Origin: Faecalimicrobium dakarense
GTDB taxonomy: Bacteria; Bacillota; Clostridia; Peptostreptococcales; Peptostreptococcaceae
Assembly (NCBI RefSeq): GCF_000499525.1
Contig: NZ_HG529308.1
Location: forward strand, 1 to 32,060
DNA: 32,060 nt
Reading direction: 5' to 3'
The notes beneath the pieces are model-generated. The model did not search any database, was not told the origin of the DNA, and worked only from the letters and a program-made list of their open reading frames with translations. This document shows positions 24,135-32,060 of this stretch, one piece after another. Made by a program: the position numbers and the translations under genes. Each line of letters begins with the position of its first letter. Positions within the stretch are counted from its first letter, which is position 1.

Positions 24135-24865
24135 TTAGTTGTATATTAAGCCAGCCTTTATTTTTCCTTCTAAATTATCTTTTAAATTCATTGAGAATAT
24201 TGATTCATAAGTATCTTCACAAGAGTCTTGTATTGAAGTTAATAAATCATTTAAACTAATCATATCTTCTGGTTTAAAATCATTTGAACCCATTTCTAAA
24301 AGTATAATGCCCTTTTTACCTGTAAGTTCCTCTCCACTTTGATTCATATTATCAAATAAATTTTTAACTATTTCTTCATGAGATTTAGTATTTTCAAACT
24401 CATTATATGAGTATTTTATTCCTTTATCTGATGCTAAAACTTCTTTAAGATCTGTTAAATCTATATTTATCATGCACGTATCTAATATAGAATCAAGCAT
24501 CATATTTATTAAGCATAGTAAGTTATCTATATTTTCATCACATATATTAATTTCTCTGTCTATATTAAATTCATCTTTATTTATTTTATCTGATGAATTT
24601 AATCCAATAGATAATACTCTTCTTTCACCAGCCATATATCCAATAGCTTTTACTATCTCACATGCTTTTTTATTTTCAATTGAATAAGTCAAAAATAATA
24701 CGTCTACTCCATCTAAAAGAGTTCTTACATATTCTTTGTCTACATCTTGATTTATATTTATTTTTCTAAATCAATATTTTTATTTAATTTATTAGTTATA
24801 GAATCTAAAGTATTTATACCTTCTTGACCTATTCCTATTATTTTAGCGCTTTGTGCTTCTTTCAT
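24135..24865 (-). pseudogene. Divergent FtsZ-like protein, frameshifted near the N-terminus
   Basis: Read in two frames, this is a 243-residue protein that follows FtsZ from end to end. SAKIIGIGQEGINTLDSI matches the first beta strand and glycine loop; LLDGVDVLFLTYSIENKKAC matches the strand before the tubulin signature; MINIDLTDLKEVLASDKG matches the NLDFADVK region; KGIILLEMGSNDF matches GVLVNITGG; and MNLKDNLEGKIKAGLIYN matches the last strand. The GTP-binding signature GGGTGTG is missing, so it probably does not polymerise like FtsZ. The break is at an A5 run (T5 at 24761-24765); one more A joins ...IDLEK to ININ. Ribosome binding site AAGGAG precedes ATG 24865. It lies just downstream of queT. 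Confidence 0.65.
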
Positions 24866-24898
24866 AATTTCTCCTTAACGATTAACTATTAAATTTTG

Positions 24899-25398
24899 TT
24901 ATAATAAATCCTTTAATCTTTTTCCATATTTTCTCTCTATCATATTAAATAAAGGAACACCTATTATAGTTATTACCACAAATTGTCCAAATCCTACTTG
25001 TAACATAGAAAGAATTAATGGGAATCCAAGGAATTTATTCAACATTATACCTATTATTATAGCATTTACTATAGTTGGCCACAATGATGCTATTAATAAA
25101 TGCCCTTTTTATTTTTCATAGTTTTCCCTGTTAAATAAACTAAATACGTACTTATAAATGTTGCTAGTGTTCCAAATATTATGTCAGGTACCCCGTATGG
25201 ACCTATTACATTAGCTAAAAAGCATCCAACAGTCAATGCTAATATATACTCTTTCCCAAGTAAAGGTAATAAAACCATTACTTCTGCTATCCTAAATTGT
25301 ATAGGTCCATAACTTATACCACTTAACGCTAATGTAGTTACTGCGTATAGTGCAGCTACTAGTCCTAAAGTTGTTAATTTCTTTGTATTTTGTCTCAT
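24899..25398 (-). pseudogene. queT: QueT preQ1/queuosine-precursor transporter, frameshifted
   Basis: Substrate-binding (S) component of an ECF transporter for a queuosine precursor, 166 residues when joined, with about five membrane helices. The N-terminal part (LVAALYAVTTLALSGISYGP, FRIAEVMVLLPLLGKEY) and the C-terminal part (WPTIVNAIIIGIMLNKFLG) are in different frames. At an A5 run (T5 at 25106-25110) one extra A gives NKKGHLLIASLWPTIVNA as one protein. A preQ1 riboswitch with terminator precedes it, which supports the assignment and suggests the gene is functional in life. Ribosome binding site AGGAG. Confidence 0.88.
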
Positions 25399-25440
25399 TT
25401 TAAATCTCCTACTAAGTCATTTTTTAGCCTAATTTACTAG

Positions 25441-25475
25441 CAAAAAAATAAAACCGTAGTGTGTATCTACGGTTT
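25441..25475 (-). terminator. Riboswitch-controlled terminator before queT
   Basis: A nine-base-pair stem (25475-25467 with 25459-25451) and seven-base loop, then TATTTTTTT on the minus strand. Its 5' arm (CCGTAG) can pair instead with CTACGG at 25521-25516 in the riboswitch tail. Confidence 0.85.
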
Positions 25476-25515
25476 TTTTGTACAATAATTATCACATTGC
25501 ATAAATGTTTTTTCA

Positions 25516-25555
25516 CCGTAGTTTTATTTATAGACAGGAGGCTTACGAACTGTCT
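25516..25555 (-). promoter_or_regulatory. preQ1-I riboswitch upstream of queT
   Basis: Minus strand: stem P1 AGACAG/CTGTCT (25555-25550 with 25537-25532) closes a 12-base loop TTCGTAAGCCTC, followed by an A-rich tail TAAATAAAACTACGG. CGTA in the loop can pair with TACG in the tail to form the H-type pseudoknot expected of a preQ1-I aptamer. When ligand holds the tail, CTACGG cannot pair with the terminator's CCGTAG, so the terminator forms and queT is shut off. Confidence 0.82.
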
Positions 25556-25682
25556 TATTAAGTTTACTAAGATAGTATATACCATAGTATTTATAAATTC
25601 AAACTATTTTTTTAATTTATAGGAACATATTTAAGGTATTATTCATATTGTAAAATATTACTACATAACCAGTGGAGGTATT

Positions 25683-26030
25683 ATGCCTAAAATTAAGAGT
25701 ATACATAGAAACTATGATATAGAAAAATGCTGTAATGGATTGGCTAATCAGTATTTAGTATTAGTAACTATATTTGCAGCTATAATTTCACAAGAAATTG
25801 AAAATGATGAAGATTTAGGTATATTAGGCTCTTTTTTAGTTTCTCTAGGTGAAGAATTAGCCTTATCTTCTGAAATACGGATAGCGTGTAAAGAGAAATT
25901 AGAAAATGAAAATTCATCTGAACAAATAGTAGAAGATGTATTTGATAGATGTAGTACCAGCTCTAAGAAAAAAGTAAAAAAAGTAAAGAGAAAGTATGTA
26001 AAAAGAAAGAATAAACCAACAAATAATTAA
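25683..26030 (+). CDS. Small conserved clostridial protein with basic tail
   Basis: A 115-residue protein. The middle (YLVLVTIFAAIISQEIENDE then LGILGSFLVSLGEELAL) is helical and resembles a small uncharacterised clostridial family (DUF6774-like, from memory). The C-terminal 20 residues are strongly basic (SKKKVKKVKRKYVKRKNK), suggesting binding to nucleic acid or membrane phospholipid. GTGGAGG precedes the ATG. First plus-strand gene, divergent from queT. Confidence 0.65.
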   Translation: MPKIKSIHRNYDIEKCCNGLANQYLVLVTIFAAIISQEIENDEDLGILGSFLVSLGEELALSSEIRIACKEKLENENSSEQIVEDVFDRCSTSSKKKVKKVKRKYVKRKNKPTNN

Positions 26031-26134
26031 GTGCTTCAAAATAAAAAGTTTAAATTATTAATATATTTATGTTTAAAAATCTATGATATGTGGTATATTT
26101 TTAAATATAACAATTATATAGCGTAGGTGATATC

Positions 26135-26518
26135 ATGAAATTTTCAAAACAAAGGGAATTAATTTTAAATACTGTATTAGAAAACCGAGTACATCCTACT
26201 GCTGACTTTATTTACACATATCTAAAAAAAGATAATCCTAACTTAAGTCTAGGAACTGTTTATAGAAATTTAGCTCAATTAGTAGAACATGGATTTATAA
26301 GAAAAGTTAGCATACCTGGATATCCAGATAAATTTGATGGAAACCTTGATAGTCATTATCACCTTATATGTGAAAAATGTGGTGAAATTTACGATTTAGA
26401 TTCAAAAGTTTTAGATAATCTAAATATTACGCTATCAAATGAGCTCGGAGTTGATGTAACATCATCAAATATAACACTTAAAGGTATTTGTAATAACTGC
26501 AAAAAAATTAAAGCTTAA
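26135..26518 (+). CDS. perR: PerR/Fur-family metal-dependent repressor
   Basis: A 127-residue protein with an N-terminal winged helix (KQRELILNTVLENRVHPTAD, LSLGTVYRNLAQLVEHGFI) and a C-terminal metal domain. FDGNLDSHYHLICEKCG carries the His/Asp residues used by PerR for iron and peroxide sensing. CEKC and CNNC form the structural zinc site. It probably represses oxidative stress genes in an anaerobe. No clear Per box was identified at its own promoter. A terminator follows directly. Confidence 0.85.
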   Translation: MKFSKQRELILNTVLENRVHPTADFIYTYLKKDNPNLSLGTVYRNLAQLVEHGFIRKVSIPGYPDKFDGNLDSHYHLICEKCGEIYDLDSKVLDNLNITLSNELGVDVTSSNITLKGICNNCKKIKA

Positions 26519-26524
26519 TCATAT

Positions 26525-26557
26525 AAAAATAGGAACTTGTACAAGTTCCTATTTTTT
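26525..26557. terminator. Bidirectional terminator between perR and the small SASP-like gene
   Basis: A perfect 16-base inverted repeat (26525-26540 with 26541-26556), with T-runs at the end on both strands. It serves two converging genes. Confidence 0.88.
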
Positions 26558-26561
26558 GTTT

Positions 26562-26771
26562 TTACTCTTCTCTTGCAGTTTTTTGGTCATTATGATGGTT
26601 ATGTCTAGTAACCATCGTTTTAGTACTATATTTTGGCTCACCTTGAGAAGCTATTTTTGCATTAACTTCTGTATTATTTGCACCATTAATTCCTAATTCT
26701 TTTGCAAACTCTAATTTAGTTTTTTGATAGTCTTCCATTTTTCTTGTACTTGGTCTTTTTCTATGAGTCAC
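26562..26771 (-). CDS. Small SASP-like protein
   Basis: A 69-residue hydrophilic protein starting with GTG 26771, with AAAAAGGATG upstream. The stretch KTKLEFAKELGINGANNTEV resembles the region around the spore-protease cleavage site of alpha/beta small acid-soluble spore proteins (E-F-A-x-E-L-G). The rest (basic start HRKRPSTRK, His/Asn-rich end RHNHHNDQ) does not match a known SASP. A spore or DNA-binding role is therefore only suggested. It is convergent with perR. Confidence 0.5.
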   Translation of the reverse strand: MTHRKRPSTRKMEDYQKTKLEFAKELGINGANNTEVNAKIASQGEPKYSTKTMVTRHNHHNDQKTAREE

Positions 26772-26939
26772 AATGTCACATCCTTTTTGGTTTTATTTCT
26801 TTTTTATTATTTCACTTTTTTGATTTTAAAATTCTTATATTTTTATATAGATTTTTCAAAATATTTAGATATCAATAACTAAGTGTAGTATAATTTTAAT
26901 GTATAATTAATTTAAATAATAATAAATTGGGGGAATTAG

Positions 26940-28352
26940 ATGAAAGATTTGACTACCGGTGATGAGGGAAAATCCATATTTTTATTCACAATGCCAATGC
27001 TAATTGGTAGTTTATTTCAACAATTGTATAACACAGCTGATAGTATAATTGTTGGGCAATTTATTGGAAAAGATGCTATGGCTGCAGTATCTGGTGCTAA
27101 TCCTATAATGTTTTTACTTACATCTCTACTTTTAGGAATAAGCCTTGGTTTTTCTATATTAATATCTCAATATTATGGCTCTAAAGATATTAAAAATGTT
27201 AAAGCTACTATTGACACTACATACGTTTTCGTATTCATAACGTCTATTATAATAACTATAATTGGTATTACATGTTCTGGTATTTTATTGAAATTTATGA
27301 ATACACCTGATGCAGTATATGAACAGTCTAGATTATACTTAATAGTAATATTTTCAGGAACATTATTTTCAGCTGGCTATAACTCAGTTAGTGCAATATT
27401 AAGAGGGCTTGGAGATTCAACTACTCCACTTTACTTTTTAATAATATCTACTATTTTAAATATTTTGTTAGATATATTATTTATTATTAAATTTAACATG
27501 GGTGTTGAAGGAGTAGCACTTGCTACAATAATAGCTCAAGGTGTATCTTTTATAATTAGTGTTATTTATCTTAATAAAAAGCATAAGGTACTAAAGTTTA
27601 GAATTAAAGGAATAATTTATAGCCATAGCATATTTAAAACCGGATTAAAGCTAGGAATACCTAGTGGTATTCAACAAATGCTATTCTCATTTGGAAATAT
27701 AGCTCTACAGTCTTTAGTTAACGGTTATGGTACTTCTGCTATGGCAGCTTTTGGAGCAAGTTCTAGAGTTGAAACATTTATTTCTTTGCCTATTATGAAT
27801 CTAGGTGCTGCCATTTCTACATTCGTTGCACAAAATATGGGTGCTGGCGAAATGACAAGGGTAAAAAATGGTGTACGCTCATCCTTAAAAATGTCTTTAG
27901 GAATATCAATATTTGTAATTATTATATTTGTAATATTTAAAGAAGATTTAATATCTTTATTTAACTCTGATGCTGATGTAGTATCTATCGGTTCTTCTTA
28001 TTTAATGATTACTGGACCATTCTTTGTATTTATATGTGTATCATTTATACTTTCAAGCGCTATCAAGGGTGCTGGTGATTCTATGTTTGCAATGATAAGT
28101 TCTATAATATCTCTATGGCTTGCTAGAATACCTGCAGCTTACTTATTTTCTAAAATATTTGGTGTAAATGGTATTTGGATGGGTATTCCTGTTGGATGGA
28201 TTATTGGTTTTATAATAACTGTAATTTATTATAAAAAAGGTAAATGGAAGTCCAAGGCTATAGTAAATCATAAAATATGCACAACTGACGAATTTGATGG
28301 TAATAACTTCACTACGCCTGAAATTGCTAGCACTAATTACGAATCAGAATAA
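26940..28352 (+). CDS. MATE family multidrug/sodium antiporter
   Basis: A 470-residue membrane protein with about 12 helices. MATE signatures are MPMLIGSLFQQLYNTADSII (about 18-37), AVSGANPIMFLLTSLLLGIS, ILRGLGDSTTPLYFLIISTI and the second-half GIPSGIQQMLFSFGN. It exports drugs or metabolites using a cation gradient. Ribosome binding site GGGGG precedes the ATG. The substrate cannot be told. Convergent with the xanthine dehydrogenase operon. Confidence 0.92.
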   Translation: MKDLTTGDEGKSIFLFTMPMLIGSLFQQLYNTADSIIVGQFIGKDAMAAVSGANPIMFLLTSLLLGISLGFSILISQYYGSKDIKNVKATIDTTYVFVFITSIIITIIGITCSGILLKFMNTPDAVYEQSRLYLIVIFSGTLFSAGYNSVSAILRGLGDSTTPLYFLIISTILNILLDILFIIKFNMGVEGVALATIIAQGVSFIISVIYLNKKHKVLKFRIKGIIYSHSIFKTGLKLGIPSGIQQMLFSFGNIALQSLVNGYGTSAMAAFGASSRVETFISLPIMNLGAAISTFVAQNMGAGEMTRVKNGVRSSLKMSLGISIFVIIIFVIFKEDLISLFNSDADVVSIGSSYLMITGPFFVFICVSFILSSAIKGAGDSMFAMISSIISLWLARIPAAYLFSKIFGVNGIWMGIPVGWIIGFIITVIYYKKGKWKSKAIVNHKICTTDEFDGNNFTTPEIASTNYESE

Positions 28353-28370
28353 AAATCATATATCTCCTTA

Positions 28371-28404
28371 AAAAAGCTACCGAATAAACATTCAGTAGCT
28401 TTTT
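28371..28404. terminator. Bidirectional terminator between the MATE gene and xdhA
   Basis: A 15-base stem with one mismatch (28371-28385 with 28390-28404), a four-base loop and T-runs at the end on both strands, at the meeting point of two converging transcripts. Confidence 0.88.
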
Positions 28405-28408
28405 ACTT

Positions 28409-30676
28409 TTATATATTATTCATTTTCATAAATATTTTTTCTGGTGTTATAGGAAGTTTATTTACTCTAATTCCCACCGCATTGTATATTGCGTCTTGTA
28501 TTGCTGGTGCTGGAGTATTTACAACAACTTCTCCTACTGACTTAGCACCAAATGGTCCTGTTGGTTCATGAGTTTCTACAAAATCAACTCTTATTTTACC
28601 AACATCAGATCTAGCAGGTATTTTATATTGCATAAATGTATTTGTATCCATTTGTCCATTTTCTGTATATCTAACTTCTTCAAATAAAGCAAGTCCTATT
28701 CCTTGAACTATTCCACCTTCTGTTTGTATAGTCGCTAAGTTTTTATTTATAACAGTACCACAGTCAACTACTGCTACATAATCTATAATCTCAACTTTTC
28801 CAGTTTCTTTATCTGTTTCAGTTTCAACAAACCCTGCTATAAATGGCGGAGGTGAAACTGGACTACCATGAGATGCAAACCCTATTAATTGACTTTTATT
28901 AGGTCCAACTGTAAAATCTGTAGCAATATCAAATACAGATATACTCTTATCTTGACAGACAACTTTATCTCCATCAAATTCAACGAATTCTTTTTCTACT
29001 TCAAGTTTTTCTGATCCTACTGTAATTATCTTATCCCTTAGTTGTTGGCATGCTTTAACTACTGCCATACCAGTTACATAAGTCGTAGATGATGCGTATG
29101 AACCTGGATCATAGGGAACTATATCAGTATCTGCTGACACTACAGTTATTTTATCCATAGGAACTTCAAGTATATCACATGCCATTTGTGCAAGTATTGT
29201 ATCACTTCCAGTTCCCATATCAGTAGATCCTACATATAATGTGTAGTTTCCATCATCATTTAATTTTACTTCAACTGATGAAGTATCAATATTTGCTATA
29301 CCAGATCCTTGCATAGTAAGTGCCATACCAACACTTCTTACTTTTCCATTTCCTAAGTCTTTAGATGGATATTTTTCATCCCATCCTATCATTTCTTTTC
29401 CTTTTTTAATGCATGCTTCTAAGTCAACCGAGTTTATTACCTTATTATAAGCAAAAGCAGTTTCACCTTCTTTTACTATGTTCTTAAGTCTTAGTTCAGT
29501 CGGATCAATTTTTAATTTGTTAGCTAACATATTTATTGTTGATTCAACCGCAAAACATCCTTGTGTGGCTCCATATCCTCTAAATGCCCCCGCTGGCATT
29601 TTATTAGTATAAACTACGTGACCTTTAAATCTTGATGCTTCTAATTTATTGTATAAAGGCATAGTTTTTTCTCCAACTAGCCCAAATGTTGTTGAAGCAT
29701 GTTCTCCATATGCACCAGTATCAGATAATGCATCTATATCGATAACTTTTATCATACCTTCTTTTGTAGCTCCTATTTTTACATTTAATTTCATAGCATG
29801 TCTACTATTTGAACAGTTAAAGGTTTCATGTCTATCATATATTAATTTAGCTGGCTTTTTAGTTTTTAATGTTACAAGTGCACTGAATATTTCTACACAT
29901 GCAGTTTGCTTGCCACCAAAACCTCCACCTATTCTTGGCTTTATAACTCTTATTTTGCTAGATGGCATATTTAACGCTCTCGATAAATGTCTCCTTACAT
30001 GGAAAGGTATTTGAGTTGAACTAACTACTACTAATCTTCCCATATGATCTAAATAATTATATGCTCTATATGTTTCCATCATAGCTTGTGCTTGTGCTTG
30101 CGTATAGTAAGTTTCTTCAACTACTATATCACAAGATTTCATTACTTCTTCTATATTACCTTTTTCATATTTATGAGTTGATACTATATTTCTTTCTCTT
30201 TGCATTCCTATATCAAAATTGCAATGACGATTTTCTTCATGTACTACAACTTTATTATCTATAGCAGTTTCAAAATCTATAACTGCATCTAACACTTCAT
30301 ATTCTACTTTTATCATTTTAAGAGCTTTATTTGCTGTTTTTTCATCTACTGCGGCAACTATTGCTACTTCATCCCCTACATATCTGACTCTATCTTCAAG
30401 TATTAATCTATCATATGGAGATGGTTCTGGATATGATTGACCTGCTAGTGTAAATCTAGTATCTGGAACATCTTTATATGTTAATACACATTCTACTCCT
30501 GGAACTAATAATGCTCTTTTTGTATCTATATTTTTTATCTTTGCATTAGCATAAGGACTTCTAAGTACTTTTACTATTAAAGCATCCTTAGATGATAAAT
30601 CATCAGTATAAACTGGTTTTCCAGTTGCTATCGCTAGACCATCAGTTTTTGGTACACTTTTTCCTACTAAACTCAT
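28409..30676 (-). CDS. xdhA: Xanthine dehydrogenase-type molybdenum-binding subunit
   Basis: A 755-residue catalytic subunit of a molybdenum hydroxylase. Motifs: VGKSVPKTDGLAIATGKPVY at the start, RIGGGFGGKQ (molybdopterin contact), PAGAFRGYGATQGCFAVE, TDMGTGSDTILAQM, and GPFGAKSVGEVVVNTPAPAI with the catalytic Glu. The likely substrate is xanthine or a related purine; the exact one is uncertain. Together with the YqeC/MocA genes elsewhere in the window it fits the selenium-dependent class, where selenium is a labile cofactor and no selenocysteine codon is needed. One base separates it from the iron-sulfur subunit gene. Confidence 0.92.
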   Translation of the reverse strand: MSLVGKSVPKTDGLAIATGKPVYTDDLSSKDALIVKVLRSPYANAKIKNIDTKRALLVPGVECVLTYKDVPDTRFTLAGQSYPEPSPYDRLILEDRVRYVGDEVAIVAAVDEKTANKALKMIKVEYEVLDAVIDFETAIDNKVVVHEENRHCNFDIGMQRERNIVSTHKYEKGNIEEVMKSCDIVVEETYYTQAQAQAMMETYRAYNYLDHMGRLVVVSSTQIPFHVRRHLSRALNMPSSKIRVIKPRIGGGFGGKQTACVEIFSALVTLKTKKPAKLIYDRHETFNCSNSRHAMKLNVKIGATKEGMIKVIDIDALSDTGAYGEHASTTFGLVGEKTMPLYNKLEASRFKGHVVYTNKMPAGAFRGYGATQGCFAVESTINMLANKLKIDPTELRLKNIVKEGETAFAYNKVINSVDLEACIKKGKEMIGWDEKYPSKDLGNGKVRSVGMALTMQGSGIANIDTSSVEVKLNDDGNYTLYVGSTDMGTGSDTILAQMACDILEVPMDKITVVSADTDIVPYDPGSYASSTTYVTGMAVVKACQQLRDKIITVGSEKLEVEKEFVEFDGDKVVCQDKSISVFDIATDFTVGPNKSQLIGFASHGSPVSPPPFIAGFVETETDKETGKVEIIDYVAVVDCGTVINKNLATIQTEGGIVQGIGLALFEEVRYTENGQMDTNTFMQYKIPARSDVGKIRVDFVETHEPTGPFGAKSVGEVVVNTPAPAIQDAIYNAVGIRVNKLPITPEKIFMKMNNI

Positions 30677-30677
30677 A

Positions 30678-31127
30678 TTACTTTACCCCCAGATAAGTTT
30701 TGATTGCTCTTAGCTGCCCCATATATCCTGTACATCTACATAAATTTCCAGTTAAATAGTGTATTATATCTTCTTCTGTTGGATTTTCTAATTCTTGTTT
30801 CATAGCAAGAACAGTCATTATAAATCCTGGTGAACAGAACCCACATTGTTCTGCACCTTCACTTACTAATATCTTAGCAAATTCTTCAGCTTCTTTTTCT
30901 AATCCTTCTATAGTTACTATTTCTTTATTTAAAGCTCTAACTGTCAAAGTGGCACAAGATAGAGTTGGCTTTTTATCTATCCATATAGAACAAAGTCCAC
31001 AACATCCTGTATCACATCCTCTTTTAACACTTAAATTTCCTACTTTTCTAAGTGTATCTACAAGGTATTCATCACACTCTATATCAACTTTTCTTACTTT
31101 TCCATTTACTTTAAGTTCTACTAACAC
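30678..31127 (-). CDS. xdhC: Xanthine dehydrogenase-type [2Fe-2S] subunit
   Basis: A 149-residue protein with two [2Fe-2S] clusters. The plant-type ferredoxin cluster uses VKRGCDTGCCGLCSIWID and the following SCAT. The C-terminal helical cluster uses EQCGFCSPGFIM and GNLCRCTGYM. It passes electrons from the molybdenum site to the FAD subunit. It starts directly after the FAD subunit stop and ends before xdhA. Confidence 0.95.
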   Translation of the reverse strand: MLVELKVNGKVRKVDIECDEYLVDTLRKVGNLSVKRGCDTGCCGLCSIWIDKKPTLSCATLTVRALNKEIVTIEGLEKEAEEFAKILVSEGAEQCGFCSPGFIMTVLAMKQELENPTEEDIIHYLTGNLCRCTGYMGQLRAIKTYLGVK

Positions 31128-31917
31128 TTAGATTACCTCCATTATTGCTCTTTTTATAAGTACCTTAGCCATAGCGTATCTATATTCTTTAGATGCTCTC
31201 ATATTAGATCCAAAACTTAACTCATCTACTGCCATTTGACATGCCTTATCTATATTTTCTTCAGTTAATGTATTAGATGATAAAAATTTACTAGCACCAC
31301 TTGCAACCACTGCTCTTTGTGGTCTAGCTCCTACACATATTTTAAATGTATCATTTAACTTTGAAACTGATACGTTTATTAATGGATAATCACTCTTAGC
31401 GTTTCTTAAAGATTTATAAGAACTTTTTTTATTATTTTTCTTTATATAAACTTTAGTTAATAAGTCTTTTTCATACTCTCTATTTAAAAACTCTTCTAAA
31501 GACATTCTTCCACCATTATACAATTCTACCTCTGTATCTAAAGAAAGTAGTGCTACTATTAAATCAGAAAAACCATATTTAGAAAATACAGTCCCTCCTA
31601 CTGTTACTACGTTTCTAAATTGAACGCCTATTATATCTGCTACAGATTTTTTTTATTATTTCCCCAAAGTTATTTTTTATTGTAGAGCTTGTTTCTAAGC
31701 TTCTAAAAGTTGTCATAGATCCAATTTCTACATATTCTTCATCTTCCCTTATATAATCTAATCCTAGGTTAGATAGTTCTATACCCGTACCTATTCTTTT
31801 TTTTCCCATTCTTAAAAATCCACTACCACCTATTAATTGATTATTCTTTCTCTTAGTTAGTAATGAGTATGCTTCTTCTACTGTAGTTGGCTGTGCAATA
31901 TCTATAAGCGTAAACAT
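31128..31917 (-). pseudogene. xdhB: Xanthine dehydrogenase-type FAD subunit, frameshifted
   Basis: Should be a 262-residue FAD-binding subunit. The N-terminal part (TLIDIAQPTTVEEAYSLLTK, LIGGSGFLRMGKK) and the C-terminal part (MSLEEFLNREYEKD onwards) lie in different frames. The joining sequence in the C-terminal frame reads SVADIIGVQFRNVVTVGGTV then FSKYGFSDLIVALLSLDTEV, clearly conserved. The break is an A8 run (T8 at 31647-31654); seven As would restore the frame. ATG 31917 with AGGGAGG upstream is the start, not the in-frame codon at 31950. First gene of the xdh operon. Confidence 0.88.
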
Positions 31918-31955
31918 ACTTTCCTCCCTTAATGTATTTATTTTAAACACATATA

Positions 31956-31964
31956 ATTATATCA
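31956..31964 (-). promoter_or_regulatory. Extended -10 promoter candidate of the xdh operon
   Basis: TGATATAAT on the minus strand (TG at 31964-31963, TATAAT at 31961-31956), about 40 bases before the xdhB start. No good -35 is seen. Confidence 0.55.
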
Positions 31965-32060
31965 TATTTTGTATTATTTCCTAGATAAAATACGAATATC
32001 AACTAACATTTTGTTTTTTTTTACATTTTACGTACGTATTTCCATTATAGTTTAAAAGAT

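Noticed and set aside
28409-30676. Selenocysteine codon in the molybdenum hydroxylase
   Set aside because: The catalytic subunit frame is continuous with no in-frame TGA; selenium in this enzyme class is a labile cofactor.

Overview
The window is AT-rich DNA from an anaerobic, endospore-forming type Firmicute. Clostridial ribosome binding sites (GGAGG), the order of the ethanolamine genes, a PerR-type regulator, an ECF QueT transporter and selenium-dependent molybdenum hydroxylase genes all point to Peptostreptococcaceae (Clostridioides/Paraclostridium/Romboutsia relatives). The species cannot be fixed from the sequence. No rRNA, tRNA, insertion sequence or CRISPR array was seen. Nearly all genes lie on the minus strand, so the window reads right to left.

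Layout from the left. (1) 47-2105: a small membrane protein gene, then a self-contained cassette with its own TTGTCA-17-TATAAT promoter. It encodes a 58-residue Ser-rich repeat peptide, a small soluble Ser/Thr protein kinase and a 193-residue protein I cannot place. This is the best candidate for an undescribed system. (2) 2231-4611: an ABC-F ATPase gene followed by a decayed or duplicated tract that repeats its 3' end, with tiny ORFs. (3) 4718-7060: a three-gene operon for molybdenum cofactor handling (YqeC-like, MocA-like and MoeA-like proteins). (4) 7182-22669: a complete ethanolamine utilization microcompartment locus of 19 genes: alcohol dehydrogenase, eutS-P-V-W-A-B-C-L-K-E-M-T, pduL, a Eut-associated protein, eutN, a PduT-like shell gene, eutH and eutQ. 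(5) 22722-25398: a DUF362 gene, a small gene, a divergent FtsZ-like gene and queT under a preQ1 riboswitch. (6) 25683-28352: three plus-strand genes (a small conserved protein, PerR, a MATE exporter) with a small SASP-like gene on the other strand. (7) 28409-31917: a three-subunit xanthine-dehydrogenase-type molybdenum hydroxylase operon.

How the ethanolamine genes work together: EutH brings in ethanolamine; the B12-dependent lyase EutBC, kept active by EutA and supplied with adenosylcobalamin by EutT, makes acetaldehyde and ammonia inside a shell of EutS, EutL, EutM, a EutK-like protein, a PduT-like protein and EutN. EutE makes acetyl-CoA, PduL makes acetyl phosphate, EutQ/EutP may act as acetate kinases, and the alcohol dehydrogenase recycles NADH. 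Control is by antitermination: EutW (sensor kinase) and EutV (ANTAR regulator). Three leaders (before the alcohol dehydrogenase, eutS and eutA) each carry two small hairpins with six-base loops having A at position 1 and G at position 4, the second overlapping a terminator.

One caution affects the whole window. Six otherwise well-conserved genes (eutT, alcohol dehydrogenase, DUF362, FtsZ-like, queT, xdhB) are each broken by a single frameshift inside a simple repeat: five in A/T homopolymers and one in a TA repeat. Together they look more like sequencing or assembly indels than six independent inactivations, although real slippage or phase variation is not excluded.
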